DNA of 64,000 nucleotides from Zychaea mexicana (GCF_025766255.1 NW_026516827.1:1-64000); one strand, 5' to 3'; positions 1 to 13,278 are shown, counted from the stretch's first letter. The notes: a model not told the origin generated them from the sequence alone. A program made the numbers and translations.

Positions 1-874
1 AGTTTGCATCAATAATGCGGGATTTCAATGTCGATGTAACATCCATACCTTGGTTGATATGATAGCTTTAATGCGCTAGTTTGGAATATTGTATGCGCAT
101 CATGCACAAAAGTGATGATTGCTAAAGTGAAGATAAACAAAGTTAGACGAAACAGCAACCGAAAAGCATTGAATCCTGGCATGCACTATGGCGGTTGAAG
201 CTCCAGTTGAGATGTGTATATATCATGCCAATACACTGTGTCAATAGCACATATGAAATGCAGCTATCAAATATATACTTCTCTGTTCTGATTGCTTTTG
301 CACAAAGAACGAACAGAACGCTTGAAATGCGGATACGCCGTTAAATTACTATAGGTGCATGGAAGTATAGATGAAGAACTTGCTATTGATAGTGACAAAA
401 ATAGTATATCGAGCACCGTCGCCTCCTCATCAGCGATGACGCAAGATATCAGAAAAGGTACAATATCACCAGTGTGGTTTCTAAGGATCTGTAGTATCAA
501 AACCTGTCATGATGACTGCTTACTGATGAGTGTCGAACTTATATATGATGATATTTTATATTTTAGATGGTAGTGGTGGCGATACCATCGAGAAGCGAAT
601 TGACGAGAGTCATTGCAGACAGCGATGTTAGCACCAATGCAGTAGTGATATCAGAGGTTCCTCAAGTGCGAAATCGTTTGGAAGAAAAAGAAATATGATG
701 GGAGAAGGCGAGCAAGACGGCTCCTATAGTGGCTGGCTTGTAGTCTTGGGGACGCTCTTTTGCGTTCTTCAAAAATCAGTAGTTCTCTTAAGTAGGTACT
801 ATGCAATAAAGTATGGCAAGCTAGATCTATAAATTAGGTTTCAATATTATTATCCCTACTGATTCATTCTTTCC
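1..874. repeat. Partial unit (3' end of copy 0)
   Basis: Right-hand ~0.87 kb of a unit. It contains the upstream region of the minus-strand gene and the first exons of the transporter relic. It joins copy 1 at the shared breakpoint in gattcattctttcc. The rest of this copy lies left of the window. Confidence 0.9.
355..832 (+). pseudogene. 5' exons of an MCT-like MFS transporter, copy 0 relic
   Basis: A small Ser/Asp-rich exon (~355-457, donor gtacaa) is followed after an intron by a segment whose one frame reads EQDGSYSGWLVVLGTLFC (~697-765). This resembles the DG-x-x-GW-x-VV-L-G motif before TM1 of fungal monocarboxylate-type MFS transporters (SLC16-like). The frames upstream and downstream do not connect cleanly, and the rest of the transporter is missing because the unit ends at ~874. 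Treated as a truncated relic. Confidence 0.4.
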
Positions 875-881
875 AGTTTCC

Positions 882-1704
882 ATGAACTCTGGATTAGCAC
901 CTACATTTAATATCCCAGCAGCATCTGAGACATCACGACTACGCACATTCCCTTATGCACCTAGCACAGTCAGGCACGATAGCCCAGGCGACTATACCGA
1001 ATTGATACGCGAGGAAACCCCTGGGCCTCCACCCGAAGTACATCATCGTCCTCATGTTCGACAACAGCAACAACAGAGTTTCGATGATAGATATTCACCA
1101 GCAGCATTATACAACCAGCAGCAGCAATACAAAAATCCTCACCATGATCATCCTCCTCCTGCTACCGCACGCCGGAATATGAGGAACCAGCAACAATCCA
1201 GTTATGATGATGGTATGTAATCTAGTGAACCTTTACATACGCTATACCTGAGCCTCTTTTTTCATGACTGATCTATAATGTGTAACTGGTTGATCACTCA
1301 AGAAACATTATAATTAGGCTCCTCCTGGCACAGCAAGACATCCTCAACAACAACAGCAGCAACAGTCATTGCCACCTTCGTATTTCTACAAGGACAACAA
1401 TAACATGGTTCAAGCACCTCCTCCTGCTGCTACCGTACAACATCATCGACAAACTGGAGTCCATCCACATCTGGTCGATAGCACCAATCAACAATATCGT
1501 CCTACTGCCGCTGTCGGAAATAGTTACGCTACAGTTGTTTCACCCAAGGCAAGATCGGTTGCGACGAGTGGCGGTAGGCGTAGAGGAGCAGGAGGTGCTT
1601 TAGCAACTCCATCACCACGATTACGACCATTCACTAGTACAAATCGAGTCTCCGTTCCACAACAACAACAACAACAACATCGACAGCATCATCATTATCA
1701 ATGA
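882..1704 (+). pseudogene. 3' exons of a Gln/His/Pro-rich protein gene, copy 1 (frameshifted)
   Basis: Truncated 5' end plus two exons: ~877-1212, and 1318-1704 ending in TGA. The upstream exons are not part of the repeated unit, so no promoter or true start is present. The first coding segment follows an acceptor (ttccag) and has QQQQQ runs. The second has a seven-Gln run and ends in an RQHHHYQ tail. An extra C near 1199 shifts the frame before the donor gtatgt at 1213, so the two exons do not join in phase in this copy. I do not recognise the protein. It looks like the disordered C-terminus of a larger regulator. Confidence 0.6.
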
Positions 1705-2522
1705 TTATGAATTGTGATCAACTCTAGTATATACCGTTTGTATATCCCTTCCCACCCCTTCTAAGGACAAGAATCATCAAAGTTATAAACAATTTCCATC
1801 ATCATCACATATGTAAATAACATTGTATTAATATACAAATTGAGGTTTCCGTTGAATCTATGTATGTACTGTATTGGGCTTATATTATGTTTGCCATGCA
1901 ACAGCGAACCTTTGTGTATTTGTATTTGCAGTTATATAGTTTTCCTTTATCCGCACAAAAGAGCCTAGTTCAATCTGCGAGAGCTTGATCTGTAACAGGG
2001 CATCATGATTGTTGTTTTGGTAAAGTGGGGGATGGTGAAAGAATGAAGCCCGTGATCCGTCTTCCCACCCGTAGTTAATATTACCTTTTTCGCTGACATC
2101 TGTTGGGTCTAGATTTTTTCTATTCCTACCACTCAACCTGCTAGATATTATTATTGCTATGTGGCGCATTTAGTTTAGAGGGTGCATAGCATGTAAGGGA
2201 TATGTTTGGGCTGTTTCAGCTTACAGTACTTATCATCGTGTCCTTGCAGGACAACTTATGATTCTCGAACTCAAGTTTAAAACAATATGTACAAAAATAA
2301 CATATAAAACATTGTCCAGCGGCCTTTTCGTCGAATGATACGTTAAAGTGGAGAGGAAGACGTATTTTATGTTGAGACATACTGTTGAATGCTACTTTGT
2401 AATTGAATAATGAGACTATCTGTGTTCGTTTTTTGATTTGGAGGAATCGGGTCGATCTAGTGAGAGGGTGGGGAGGGGGGTATTTGCAGGATTGCAATTG
2501 ACAACTAAAGAACATATTTATG

Positions 2523-4188
2523 TTAGACGGGAATAAAGCTTCCTACAAAGTTCCTCACTCGATCGACCAAGCTCACGGTTTCCTTCTCCTTCGTCAATGC
2601 CGGCCGTTGATCTAGTAACATTCGGCGCCGTTTTAAAGGTCTATCGTCATTTTCAAGGATCCAGCGCTCGATTTCCTCCTCATCCCGGTATTGTTGTTTA
2701 GATGTCAGATAAAATCCAACTTCAGCATCTTCATCTTCGTCGTCTACAGAGCTGTCGTCTTCGGCGTCACCGCGAAAATATTCTTGAATTGGTGTTGCTC
2801 CAAAGCTCCATATGCCAGATTGATTTTCTCCATTGGTCATGTTGCTTTCAGACGAATAATAAAAGGGCGGCGGTAAAGGTCGTGGTATCGAAAATGTTGA
2901 TGGATCACCTAATGATGATGATGATGGTAAAATAGTGGTAAGCGGTATTGTACCGTTAGATAGCGGCAACAGTTCTCGTAGTATTTGTGCGCCATCGACT
3001 TCGGTGAGTCTGTCACAGTTGCTGAAGCGACGGGCTCTAACCTGCATTTGCATCAAAATGAACTTTAATTAACCGTTCAACCACCGAGGAAGATGTAAAA
3101 AAAGGATCAAATAATCACCGGCATTTCCTTGCTTTTGAGTTGTGCACTTAGCGTATCAACGTAAGGCTTCAATAACTTTTTGTGGTTTGCAAAGATGCCT
3201 TTCAGGTATTTACGCCCATTGATAACTACAAAATAATGCGGTTTGGTTAGGGAAAATCCACATGGTCCCTTTTTTAGAAAAAAAAAAACAGTGAAGCCTC
3301 CACCTCCTCCTTCTTTTTTGCGTACATCTAATGAGTGCTTTGTTCTCGATAACAAGCACAAGAGCCTTATCCACAGGGCACGCTCTGAGAGCATCGATGA
3401 CGGCCTATACAAGGTAGGAAAAAACCATGCTTCAAAATGAGTAACACGCACACACACACACACGAAATGCAACATAGTGTAGCTTTGCCAAAAAAAAATC
3501 CACACATACTAATAGATGGAAGATGGTACCGTGCGTGTTTGTGCAACAATAGTGCCTGGAGTAATTCGGAAGCGCACCAGTCTTCCAATGTACTAAGTAC
3601 GAGCCTCGTTGAAAGCTTTTGCTCGGCGTGTCAGCCCAGATCTCCAAGGCCACCTCATTAATGTACTGCTCACACTACAAAACTTTTCCAGTTAATTTCA
3701 CTACTGAATAGTATTCAACAAAGGAGAAAAAAAAACACAAACCTCGGAATTTGTCTTCAATTTCATTCTTAATTCTTTTCTTATTTCAGACATGACTTGC
3801 AGTCTTTGAGCTTTCAGCTTTAGCTCCATTCTTTTCACTTGCTTCTTTGTGGTTTTTTTTTTTTTTCGATCCGTTATCTTTTTGATCTGTTGCAATTTTC
3901 CTTTTTCCCTTTGTTGTTGGCTTTGTTTCTTTTCTTGCAGAATGGCCATTGCTAATTGTTCTATTGACAACGTGTTGTCGAAATGCATACACACACAGTG
4001 CGACGTTAAATCGAGTGCCAGATAAGTGCATGTTGCTCAAGATTATCTTTGTTTTATCTTAAGAGAAATGGACGAGTACATACCTGAATTCATTTTTTGG
4101 ATTTGACAAAGTTGTTGTGCGAGGAGTGAAATATCAGTAGCCAGTTTGCATCAATAATGCGGGATTTCAATGTCGATGTAACATCCAT
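2523..4188 (-). CDS. RNase H-like fold candidate protein, copy 1
   Basis: Same six-exon gene as described for copy 3; terminal exon 2523-3041. One C is missing near 2528, so the last residues differ (ending FIPV instead of FIPGLT). Exon 3 is intact. The ancestral start codon would be at 4188, but the 14-bp segment tgaaatatcagtag (4127-4140) puts it out of frame. The next in-frame ATG (4093, MNSE...) would still give most of the protein. Confidence 0.5.
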
Positions 4189-4496
4189 ACCTTGGTTGAT
4201 ATGATAGCTTTAATGCGCTAGTTTGGAATATTGTATGCGCATCATGCACAAAAGTGATGATTGCTAAAGTGAAGATAAACAAAGTTAGACGAAACAGCAA
4301 CCGAAAAGCATTGAATCCTGGCATGCACTATGGCGGTTGAAGCTCCAGTTGAGATGTGTATATATCATGCCAATACACTGTGTCAATAGCACATATGAAA
4401 TGCAGCTATCAAATATATACTTCTCTGTTCTGATTGCTTTTGCACAAAGAACGAACAGAACGCTTGAAATGCGGATACGCCGTTAAATTACTATAG

Positions 4497-4974
4497 GTGC
4501 ATGGAAGTATAGATGAAGAACTTGCTATTGATAGTGACAAAAATAGTATATCGAGCACCGTCGCCTCCTCATCAGCGATGACGCAAGATATCAGAAAAGG
4601 TACAATATCACCAGTGTGGTTTCTAAGGATCTGTAGTATCAAAACCTGTCATGATGACTGCTTACTGATGAGTGTCGAACTTATATATGATGATATTTTA
4701 TATTTTAGATGGTAGTGGTGGCGATACCATCGAGAAGCGAATTGACGAGAGTCATTGCAGACAGCGATGTTAGCACCAATGCAGTAGTGATATCAGAGGT
4801 TCCTCAAGTGCGAAATCGTTTGGAAGAAAAAGAAATATGATGGGAGAAGGCGAGCAAGACGGCTCCTATAGTGGCTGGCTTGTAGTCTTGGGGACGCTCT
4901 TTTGCGTTCTTCAAAAATCAGTAGTTCTCTTAAGTAGGTACTATGCAATAAAGTATGCAAGCTAGATCTATAAA
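4497..4974 (+). pseudogene. 5' exons of the MCT-like transporter, copy 1 relic
   Basis: Same structure as at 355-832, cut off at the unit boundary near 5016. No start can be assigned with confidence: the ORF at 4497 begins with GTG directly after an acceptor-like ctatag. Confidence 0.35.
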
Positions 4975-5023
4975 TTAGGTTTCAATATTATTATCCCTAC
5001 TGATTCATTCTTTTCCAGTTTCC

Positions 5024-5845
5024 ATGAACTCTGGATTAGCACCTACATTTAATATCCCAGCAGCATCTGAGACATCACGACTACGCACATTCCCTTATGC
5101 ACCTAGCACAGTCAGGCACGATAGCCCAGGCGACTATACCGAATTGATACGCGAGGAAACCCCTGGGCCTCCACCCGAAGTACATCATCGTCCTCATGTT
5201 CGACAACAGCAACAACAGAGTTTCGATGATAGATATTCACCAGCAGCATTATACAACCAGCAGCAGCAATACAAAAATCCTCACCATGATCATCCTCCTC
5301 CTGCTACCGCACGCCGGAATATGAGGAACCAGCAACAATCAGTTATGATGATGGTATGTAATCTAGTGAACCTTTACATACGCTATACCTGAGCCTCTTT
5401 TTTCATGACTGATCTATAATGTGTAACTGGTTGATCACTCAAGAAACATTATAATTAGGCTCCTCCTGGCACAGCAAGACATCCTCAACAACAACAGCAG
5501 CAACAGTCATTGCCACCTTCGTATTTCTACAAGGACAACAATAACATGGTTCAAGCACCTCCTCCTGCTGCTACCGTACAACATCATCGACAAACTGGAG
5601 TCCATCCACATCTGGTCGATAGCACCAATCAACAATATCGTCCTACTGCCGCTGTCGGAAATAGTTACGCTACAGTTGTTTCACCCAAGGCAAGATCGGT
5701 TGCGACGAGTGGCGGTAGGCGTAGAGGAGCAGGAGGTGCTTTAGCAACTCCATCACCACGATTACGACCATTCACTAGTACAAATCGAGTCTCCGTTCCA
5801 CAACAACAACAACAACAACATCGACAGCATCATCATTATCAATGA
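5024..5845 (+). CDS. 3' exons of the Gln/His/Pro-rich gene, copy 2 (5'-truncated)
   Basis: Exons 5024-5353 and 5459-5845 with a gtatgt...attag intron, both in phase 0, encoding a ~239-residue C-terminal fragment. The composition is Gln, His and Pro rich with short basic patches (SGGRRRGAGG). No domain, signal peptide or membrane segment is visible. The acceptor ttttccag sits exactly at the unit junction. A transcript entering from the transporter exons of the previous unit could therefore splice into this exon, but that is inference. Without the missing 5' exons a normal product is unlikely. Confidence 0.5.
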
Positions 5846-6660
5846 TTATGAATTGTGATCAACTCTAGTATATACCGTTTGTATATCCCTTCCCACCCCT
5901 TCTAAGGACAAGAATCATCAAAGTTATAAACAATTTCCATCATCATCACATATGTAAATAACATTGTATTAATATACAAATTGAGGTTTCCGTTGAATCT
6001 ATGTATGTACTGTATTGGGCTTATATTATGTTTGCCATGCAACAGCGAACCTTTGTGTATTTGTATTTGCAGTTATATAGTTTTCCTTTATCCGCACAAA
6101 AGAGCCTAGTTCAATCTGCGAGAGCTTGATCTGTAACAGGGCATCATGATTGTTGTTTTGGTAAAGTGGGGGATGGTGAAAGAATGAAGCCCGTGATCCG
6201 TCTTTCCCACCCGTAGTTAATATTACCTTTTTCGCTGACATCTGTTGGGTCTAGATTTTTTCTATTCCTACCACTCAACCTGCTAGATATTATTATTGCT
6301 ATGTGGCGCATTTAGTTTAGAGGGTGCATAGCATGTAAGGGATATGTTTGGGCTGTTTCAGCTTACAGTACTTATCATCGTGTCCTTGCAGGACAACTTA
6401 TGATTCTCGAACTCAAGTTTAAAACAAATATGTACAAAAATAACATATAAAACATTGTCCAGCGGCCTTTTCGTCGAATGATACGTTAAAGTGGAGAGGA
6501 AGACGTATTTTATGTTGAGACATACTGTTGAATGCTACTTTGTAATTGAATAATGAGACTATCTGTGTTCGTTTTTTGATTTGGAGGAATCGGGTCGATC
6601 TAGTGAGAGGGTGGGGAGGGGGGTATTTGCAGGATTGCAATTGACAACTAAAGAACATAT

Positions 6661-8333
6661 TTATGTTAGACCGGGAATAAAGCTTCCTACAAAGTTCCTC
6701 ACTCGATCGACCAAGCTCACGGTTTCCTTCTCCTTCGTCAATGCCGGCCGTTGATCTAGTAACATTCGGCGCCGTTTTAAAGGTCTATCGTCATTTTCAA
6801 GGATCCAGCGCTCGATTTCCTCCTCATCCCGGTATTGTTGTTTAGATGTCAGATAAAATCCAACTTCAGCATCTTCATCTTCGTCGTCTACAGAGCTGTC
6901 GTCTTCGGCGTCACCGCGAGAATATTCTTGAATTGGTGTTGCTCCAAAGCTCCATATGCCAGATTGATTTTCTCCATTGGTCATGTTGCTTTCAGACGAA
7001 TAATAAAAGGGCGGCGGTAAAGGTCGTGGTATCGAAAATGTTGATGGATCACCTAATGATGATGATGATGGTAAAATAGTGGTAAGCGGTATTGTACCGT
7101 TAGATAGCGGCAACAGTTCTCGTAGTATTTGTGCGCCATCGACTTCGGTGAGTCTGTCACAGTTGCTGAAGCGACGGGCTCTAACCTGCATTTGCATCAA
7201 AATGAACTTTAATTAACCGTTCAACCACCGAGGAAGATGTAAAAAAAGGATCAAATAATCACCGGCATTTCCTTGCTTTTGAGTTGTGCACTTAGCGTAT
7301 CAACGTAAGGCTTCAATAACTTTTTGTGGGTTGCAAAGATGCCTTTCAGGTATTTACGCCCATTGATAACTACAAAATAATGCGGTTTGGTTAGGGAAAA
7401 TCCCACATGGTCCCTTTTTTAGAAAAAAAAACAGTGAAGCCTCCACCTCCTCCTTCTTTTTTGCGTACATCTAATGAGTGCTTTGTTCTCGATAACAAGC
7501 ACAAGAGCCTTATCCACAGGGCACGCTCTGAGAGCATCGATGACGGCCTATACAAGGTAGGAAAAAACCATGCTTCAAAATGAGTAACACGCACACACAC
7601 ACACACGAAATGCAACATAGTGTAGCTTTGCCAAAAAAAAAATCCACACATACTAATAGATGGAAGATGGTACCGTGCGTGTTTGTGCAACAATAGTGCC
7701 TGGAGTAATTCGGAAGCGCACCAGTCTTCCAATGTACTAATACGAGCCTCGTTGAAAGCTTTTGCTCGGCGTGTCAGCCCAGATCTCCAAGGCCACCTCA
7801 TTAATGTACTGCTCACACTACAAAACTTTTCCAGTTAATTTCACTACTGAATAGTATTCAACAAAGGAGAAAAAAAAACACAAACCTCGGAATTTGTCTT
7901 CAATTTCATTCTTAATTCTTTTCTTATTTCAGACATGACTTGCAGTCTTTGAGCTTTCAGCTTTAGCTCCATTCTTTTCACTTGCTTCTTTGTGGTTTTT
8001 TTTTTTTTTCGATCCGTTATCTTTTTGATCTGTTGCAATTTTCCTTTTTCCCTTTGTTGTTGGCTTTGTTTCTTTTCTTGCAGAATGGCCATTGCTAATT
8101 GTTCTATTGACAACGTGTTGTCGAAATGCATACACACACAGTGCGACGTTAAATACTAGTGCAGAGATAAGTGCATGTTGCTCAAGATTATCTTTGTTTT
8201 ATCTTAAGAGAAATGGACGAGTACATACCTGAATTCATTTTTTGGATTTGACAAAGTTGTTGTGCGAGGAGTGAAATATCAGTAGCCAGTTTGCATCAAT
8301 AATGCGGGATTTCAATGTCGATGTAACATCCAT
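6661..8333 (-). pseudogene. RNase H-like fold candidate protein, copy 2 (frameshift in exon 3)
   Basis: Exons 6661-7185, 7263-7369, 7469-7547, ~7654-7817 and upstream. In exon 3 the string actaagtacgag of the other copies reads actaatacgag near 7740. This one-base loss shifts the frame inside the putative RNase H core. It could be a sequencing error in a near-identical repeat. The in-frame ATG after the 14-bp segment is at 8238. Confidence 0.5.
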
Positions 8334-8641
8334 ACCTTGGTTGATATGATAGCTTTAATGCGCTAGTTTGGAATATTGTATGCGCATCATGCACAAAAGT
8401 GATGATTGCTAAAGTGAAGATAAACAAAGTTAGACGAAACAGCAACCGAAAAGCATTGAATCCTGGCATGCACTATGGCGGTTGAAGCTCCAGTTGAGAT
8501 GTGTATATATCATGCCAATACACTGTGTCAATAGCACATATGAAATGCAGCTATCAAATATATACTTCTCTGTTCTGATTGCTTTTGCACAAAGAACGAA
8601 CAGAACGCTTGAAATGCGGATACGCCGTTAAATTACTATAG

Positions 8642-9138
8642 GTGCATGGAAGTATAGATGAAGAACTTGCTATTGATAGTGACAAAAATAGTATATCGAG
8701 CACCGTCGCCTCCTCATCAGCGATGACGCAAGATATCAGAAAAGGTACAATATCACCAGTGTGGTTTCTAAGGATCTGTAGTATCAAAACCTGTCATGAT
8801 GACTGCTTACTGATGAGTGTCGAACTTATATATGATGATATTTTATATTTTAGATGGTAGTGGTGGCGATGATAGCGTGTGACGATACCATATCGAGAAG
8901 CGAATTGACGAGAGATCATTGCAGACAGCGATGTTAGCAACCAATGCAGTAGTGATATCAGAGGTTCCTCAAGTGCGAAATCGTTTGGAAGAAAAAGAAA
9001 TATGATGGGAGAAGGCGAGCCAAGACGGCTCCTATAGTGCTGGCTTGTAGTCTTGGGGACGCTCTTTTGCGTTCTTCAAAATCGTAGTTCTCTTAAGTAG
9101 GTACTATGCAATAAAGTATGCAAGCTAGATCTATAAAT
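8642..9138 (+). pseudogene. 5' exons of the MCT-like transporter, copy 2 relic
   Basis: As in copy 1, but with an inserted segment (gatagcgtgtgac) and extra single bases between 8868 and 8945. These add a further stop and shifts. Confidence 0.35.
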
Positions 9139-9186
9139 TAGGTTTCAATATTATTATCCCTACTGATTCATTCTTTTCCAGTTTCC

Positions 9187-10007
9187 ATGAACTCTGGATT
9201 AGCACCTACATTTAATATCCCAGCAGCATCTGAGACATCACGACTACGCACATTCCCTTATGCACCTAGCACAGTCAGGCACGATAGCCCAGGCGACTAT
9301 ACCGAATTGATACGCGAGGAAACCCCTGGGCCTCCACCCGAAGTACATCATCGTCCTCATGTTCGACAACAGCAACAACAGAGTTTCGATGATAGATATT
9401 CACCAGCAGCATTATACAACCAGCAGCAGCAATACAAAAATCCTCACCATGATCATCCTCCTCCTGCTACCGCACGCCGGAATATGAGGAACCAGCAACA
9501 ATCAGTTATGATGATGGTATGTAATCTAGTGAACCTTTACATACGCTATACCTGAGCCTCTTTTTCATGACTGATCTATAATGTGTAACTGGTTGATCAC
9601 TCAAGAAACATTATAATTAGGCTCCTCCTGGCACAGCAAGACATCCTCAACAACAACAGCAGCAACAGTCATTGCCACCTTCGTATTTCTACAAGGACAA
9701 CAATAACATGGTTCAAGCACCTCCTCCTGCTGCTACCGTACAACATCATCGACAAACTGGAGTCCATCCACATCTGGTCGATAGCACCAATCAACAATAT
9801 CGTCCTACTGCCGCTGTCGGAAATAGTTACGCTACAGTTGTTTCACCCAAGGCAAGATCGGTTGCGACGAGTGGCGGTAGGCGTAGAGGAGCAGGAGGTG
9901 CTTTAGCAACTCCATCACCACGATTACGACCATTCACTAGTACAAATCGAGTCTCCGTTCCACAACAACAACAACAACAACATCGACAGCATCATCATTA
10001 TCAATGA
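9187..10007 (+). CDS. 3' exons of the Gln/His/Pro-rich gene, copy 3 (5'-truncated)
   Basis: Exons 9187-9516 and 9621-10007, in phase, identical in layout to copy 2. The ORF begins at an ATG five bases after an intron-type acceptor, so this ATG is probably internal to the ancestral protein. No recognisable domain; Gln-rich and His-rich low complexity throughout. Confidence 0.5.
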
Positions 10008-10821
10008 TTATGAATTGTGATCAACTCTAGTATATACCGTTTGTATATCCCTTCCCACCCCTTCTAAGGACAAGAATCATCAAAGTTATAAACAATTTCC
10101 ATCATCATCACATATGTAAATAACATTGTATTAATATACAAATTGAGGTTTCCGTTGAATCTATGTATGTACTGTATTGGGCTTATATTATGTTTGCCAT
10201 GCAACAGCGAACCTTTGTGTATTTGTATTTGCAGTTATATAGTTTTCCTTTATCCGCACAAAAGAGCCTAGTTCAATCTGCGAGAGCTTGATCTGTAACA
10301 GGGCATCATGATTGTTGTTTTGGTAAAGTGGGGGATGGTGAAAGAATGAAGCCCGTGATCCGTCTTTCCCACCCGTAGTTAATATTACCTTTTTCGCTGA
10401 CATCTGTTGGGTCTAGATTTTTTCTATTCCTACCACTCAACCTGCTAGATATTATTATTGCTATGTGGCGCATTTAGTTTAGAGGGTGCATAGCATGTAA
10501 GGGATATGTTTGGGCTGTTTCAGCTTACAGTACTTATCATCGTGTCCTTGCAGGACAACTTATGATTCTCGAACTCAAGTTTAAACAAATATGTACAAAA
10601 ATAACATATAAAACATTGTCCAGCGGCCTTTTCGTCGAATGATACGTTAAAGTGGAGAGGAAGACGTATTTTATGTTGAGACATACTGTTGAATGCTACT
10701 TTGTAATTGAATAATGAGACTATCTGTGTTCGTTTTTTGATTTGGAGGAATCGGGTCGATCTAGTGAGAGGGTGGGGAGGGGGGTATTTGCAGGATTGCA
10801 ATTGACAACTAAAGAACATAT

Positions 10822-12492
10822 TTATGTTAGACCGGGAATAAAGCTTCCTACAAAGTTCCTCACTCGATCGACCAAGCTCACGGTTTCCTTCTCCTTCGTC
10901 AATGCCGGCCGTTGATCTAGTAACATTCGGCGCCGTTTTAAAGGTCTATCGTCATTTTCAAGGATCCAGCGCTCGATTTCCTCCTCATCCCGGTATTGTT
11001 GTTTAGATGTCAGATAAAATCCAACTTCAGCATCTTCATCTTCGTCGTCTACAGAGCTGTCGTCTTCGGCGTCACCGCGAAAATATTCTTGAATTGGTGT
11101 TGCTCCAAAGCTCCATATGCCAGATTGATTTTCTCCATTGGTCATGTTGCTTTCAGACGAATAATAAAAGGGCGGCGGTAAAGGTCGTGGTATCGAAAAT
11201 GTTGATGGATCACCTAATGATGATGATGATGGTAAAATAGTGGTAAGCGGTATTGTACCGTTAGATAGCGGCAACAGTTCTCGTAGTATTTGTGCGCCAT
11301 CGACTTCGGTGAGTCTGTCACAGTTGCTGAAGCGACGGGCTCTAACCTGCATTTGCATCAAAATGAACTTTAATTAACCGTTCAACCACCGAGGAAGATG
11401 TAAAAAAAGGATCAAATAATCACCGGCATTTCCTTGCTTTTGAGTTGTGCACTTAGCGTATCAACGTAAGGCTTCAATAACTTTTTGTGGGTTGCAAAGA
11501 TGCCTTTCAGGTATTTACGCCCATTGATAACTACAAAATAATGCGGTTTGGTTAGGGAAAATCCCACATGGTCCCTTTTTTAGAAAAAAAAACAGTGAAG
11601 CCTCCACCTCCTCCTTCTTTTTTGCGTACATCTAATGAGTGCTTTGTTCTCGATAACAAGCACAAGAGCCTTATCCACAGGGCACGCTCTGAGAGCATCG
11701 ATGACGGCCTATACAAGGTAGGAAAAAACCATGCTTCAAAATGAGTAACACGCACACACACACACACGAAATGCAACATAGTGTAGCTTTGCCAAAAAAA
11801 AATCCACACATACTAATAGATGGAAGATGGTACCGTGCGTGTTTGTGCAACAATAGTGCCTGGAGTAATTCGGAAGCGCACCAGTCTTCCAATGTACTAA
11901 GTACGAGCCTCGTTGAAAGCTTTTGCTCGGCGTGTCAGCCCAGATCTCCAAGGCCACCTCATTAATGTACTGCTCACACTACAAAACTTTTCCAGTTAAT
12001 TTCACTACTGAATAGTATTCAACAAAGGAGAAAAAAAAACACAAACCTCGGAATTTGTCTTCAATTTCATTCTTAATTCTTTTCTTATTTCAGACATGAC
12101 TTGCAGTCTTTGAGCTTTCAGCTTTAGCTCCATTCTTTTCACTTGCTTCTTTGTGGTTTTTTTTTTTTTTCGATCCGTTATCTTTTTGATCTGTTGCAAT
12201 TTTCCTTTTTCCCTTTGTTGTTGGCTTTGTTTCTTTTCTTGCAGAATGGCCATTGCTAATTGTTCTATTGACAACGTGTTGTCGAAATGCATACACACAC
12301 AGTGCGACGTTAAATCGAGTGCCAGATAAGTGCATGTTGCTCAAGATTATCTTTGTTTTATCTTAAGAGAAATGGACGAGTACATACCTGAATTCATTTT
12401 TTGGATTTGACAAAGTTGTTGTGCGAGGAGTGAAATATCAGTAGCCAGTTTGCATCAATAATGCGGGATTTCAATGTCGATGTAACATCCAT
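10822..12492 (-). CDS. RNase H-like fold candidate protein, copy 3 (reference copy)
   Basis: Six exons that keep phase: 12388-12397 (from the MNSE start; ancestral start at 12492), 12047-12264, 11814-11978, 11630-11708, 11424-11530 and 10822-11346. The product is about 367 aa from MNSE, or ~394 aa with the ancestral N-terminus. Residues ~1-100 are a Lys/Gln-rich coiled-coil-like region. The middle (~100-235) aligns by eye with RNase H type 1: LEIWADTPS (strand 1, catalytic Asp), THGTIFHLLAVIDALRACP (helix A), ALVLVIENKALI (strand 4) and a final RFSNCDRLTEVDGAQIL where RNase H has its last Asp. The usual Glu is His and the second Asp is Glu, so catalysis is doubtful. The C-terminus is acidic (DDSSVDDEDEDAE) then basic (KRRR). 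The fold assignment is inference. I know no named family that matches the whole protein. Confidence 0.55.
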
Positions 12493-12800
12493 ACCTTGGT
12501 TGATATGATAGCTTTAATGCGCTAGTTTGGAATATTGTATGCGCATCATGCACAAAAGTGATGATTGCTAAAGTGAAGATAAACAAAGTTAGACGAAACA
12601 GCAACCGAAAAGCATTGAATCCTGGCATGCACTATGGCGGTTGAAGCTCCAGTTGAGATGTGTATATATCATGCCAATACACTGTGTCAATAGCACATAT
12701 GAAATGCAGCTATCAAATATATACTTCTCTGTTCTGATTGCTTTTGCACAAAGAACGAACAGAACGCTTGAAATGCGGATACGCCGTTAAATTACTATAG

Positions 12801-13278
12801 GTGCATGGAAGTATAGATGAAGAACTTGCTATTGATAGTGACAAAAATAGTATATCGAGCACCGTCGCCTCCTCATCAGCGATGACGCAAGATATCAGAA
12901 AAGGTACAATATCACCAGTGTGGTTTCTAAGGATCTGTAGTATCAAAACCTGTCATGATGACTGCTTACTGATGAGTGTCGAACTTATATATGATGATAT
13001 TTTATATTTTAGATGGTAGTGGTGGCGATACCATCGAGAAGCGAATTGACGAGAGTCATTGCAGACAGCGATGTTAGCACCAATGCAGTAGTGATATCAG
13101 AGGTTCCTCAAGTGCGAAATCGTTTGGAAGAAAAAGAAATATGATGGGAGAAGGCGAGCAAGACGGCTCCTATAGTGGCTGGCTTGTAGTCTTGGGGACG
13201 CTCTTTTGCGTTCTTCAAAAATCAGTAGTTCTCTTAAGTAGGTACTATGCAATAAAGTATGCAAGCTAGATCTATAAA
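12801..13278 (+). pseudogene. 5' exons of the MCT-like transporter, copy 3 relic
   Basis: As in copy 1, ending at the unit junction near 13320. Confidence 0.35.

Larger units (their letters stand above)
875..5016. repeat. Full unit, copy 1
   Basis: A complete unit of about 4142 bp. It differs from copies 2 and 3 by an extra C near 1199, which breaks the reading phase of the Gln-rich exon, and by a missing C near 2528, which shifts the end of the RNase H-like protein. Confidence 0.92.
5017..9179. repeat. Full unit, copy 2
   Basis: A complete unit of about 4163 bp. It carries a one-base deletion near 7740 in exon 3 of the minus-strand gene. Odd short indel clusters lie near 8153-8165 and 8868-8945 and are absent from the other copies. 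Confidence 0.92.
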
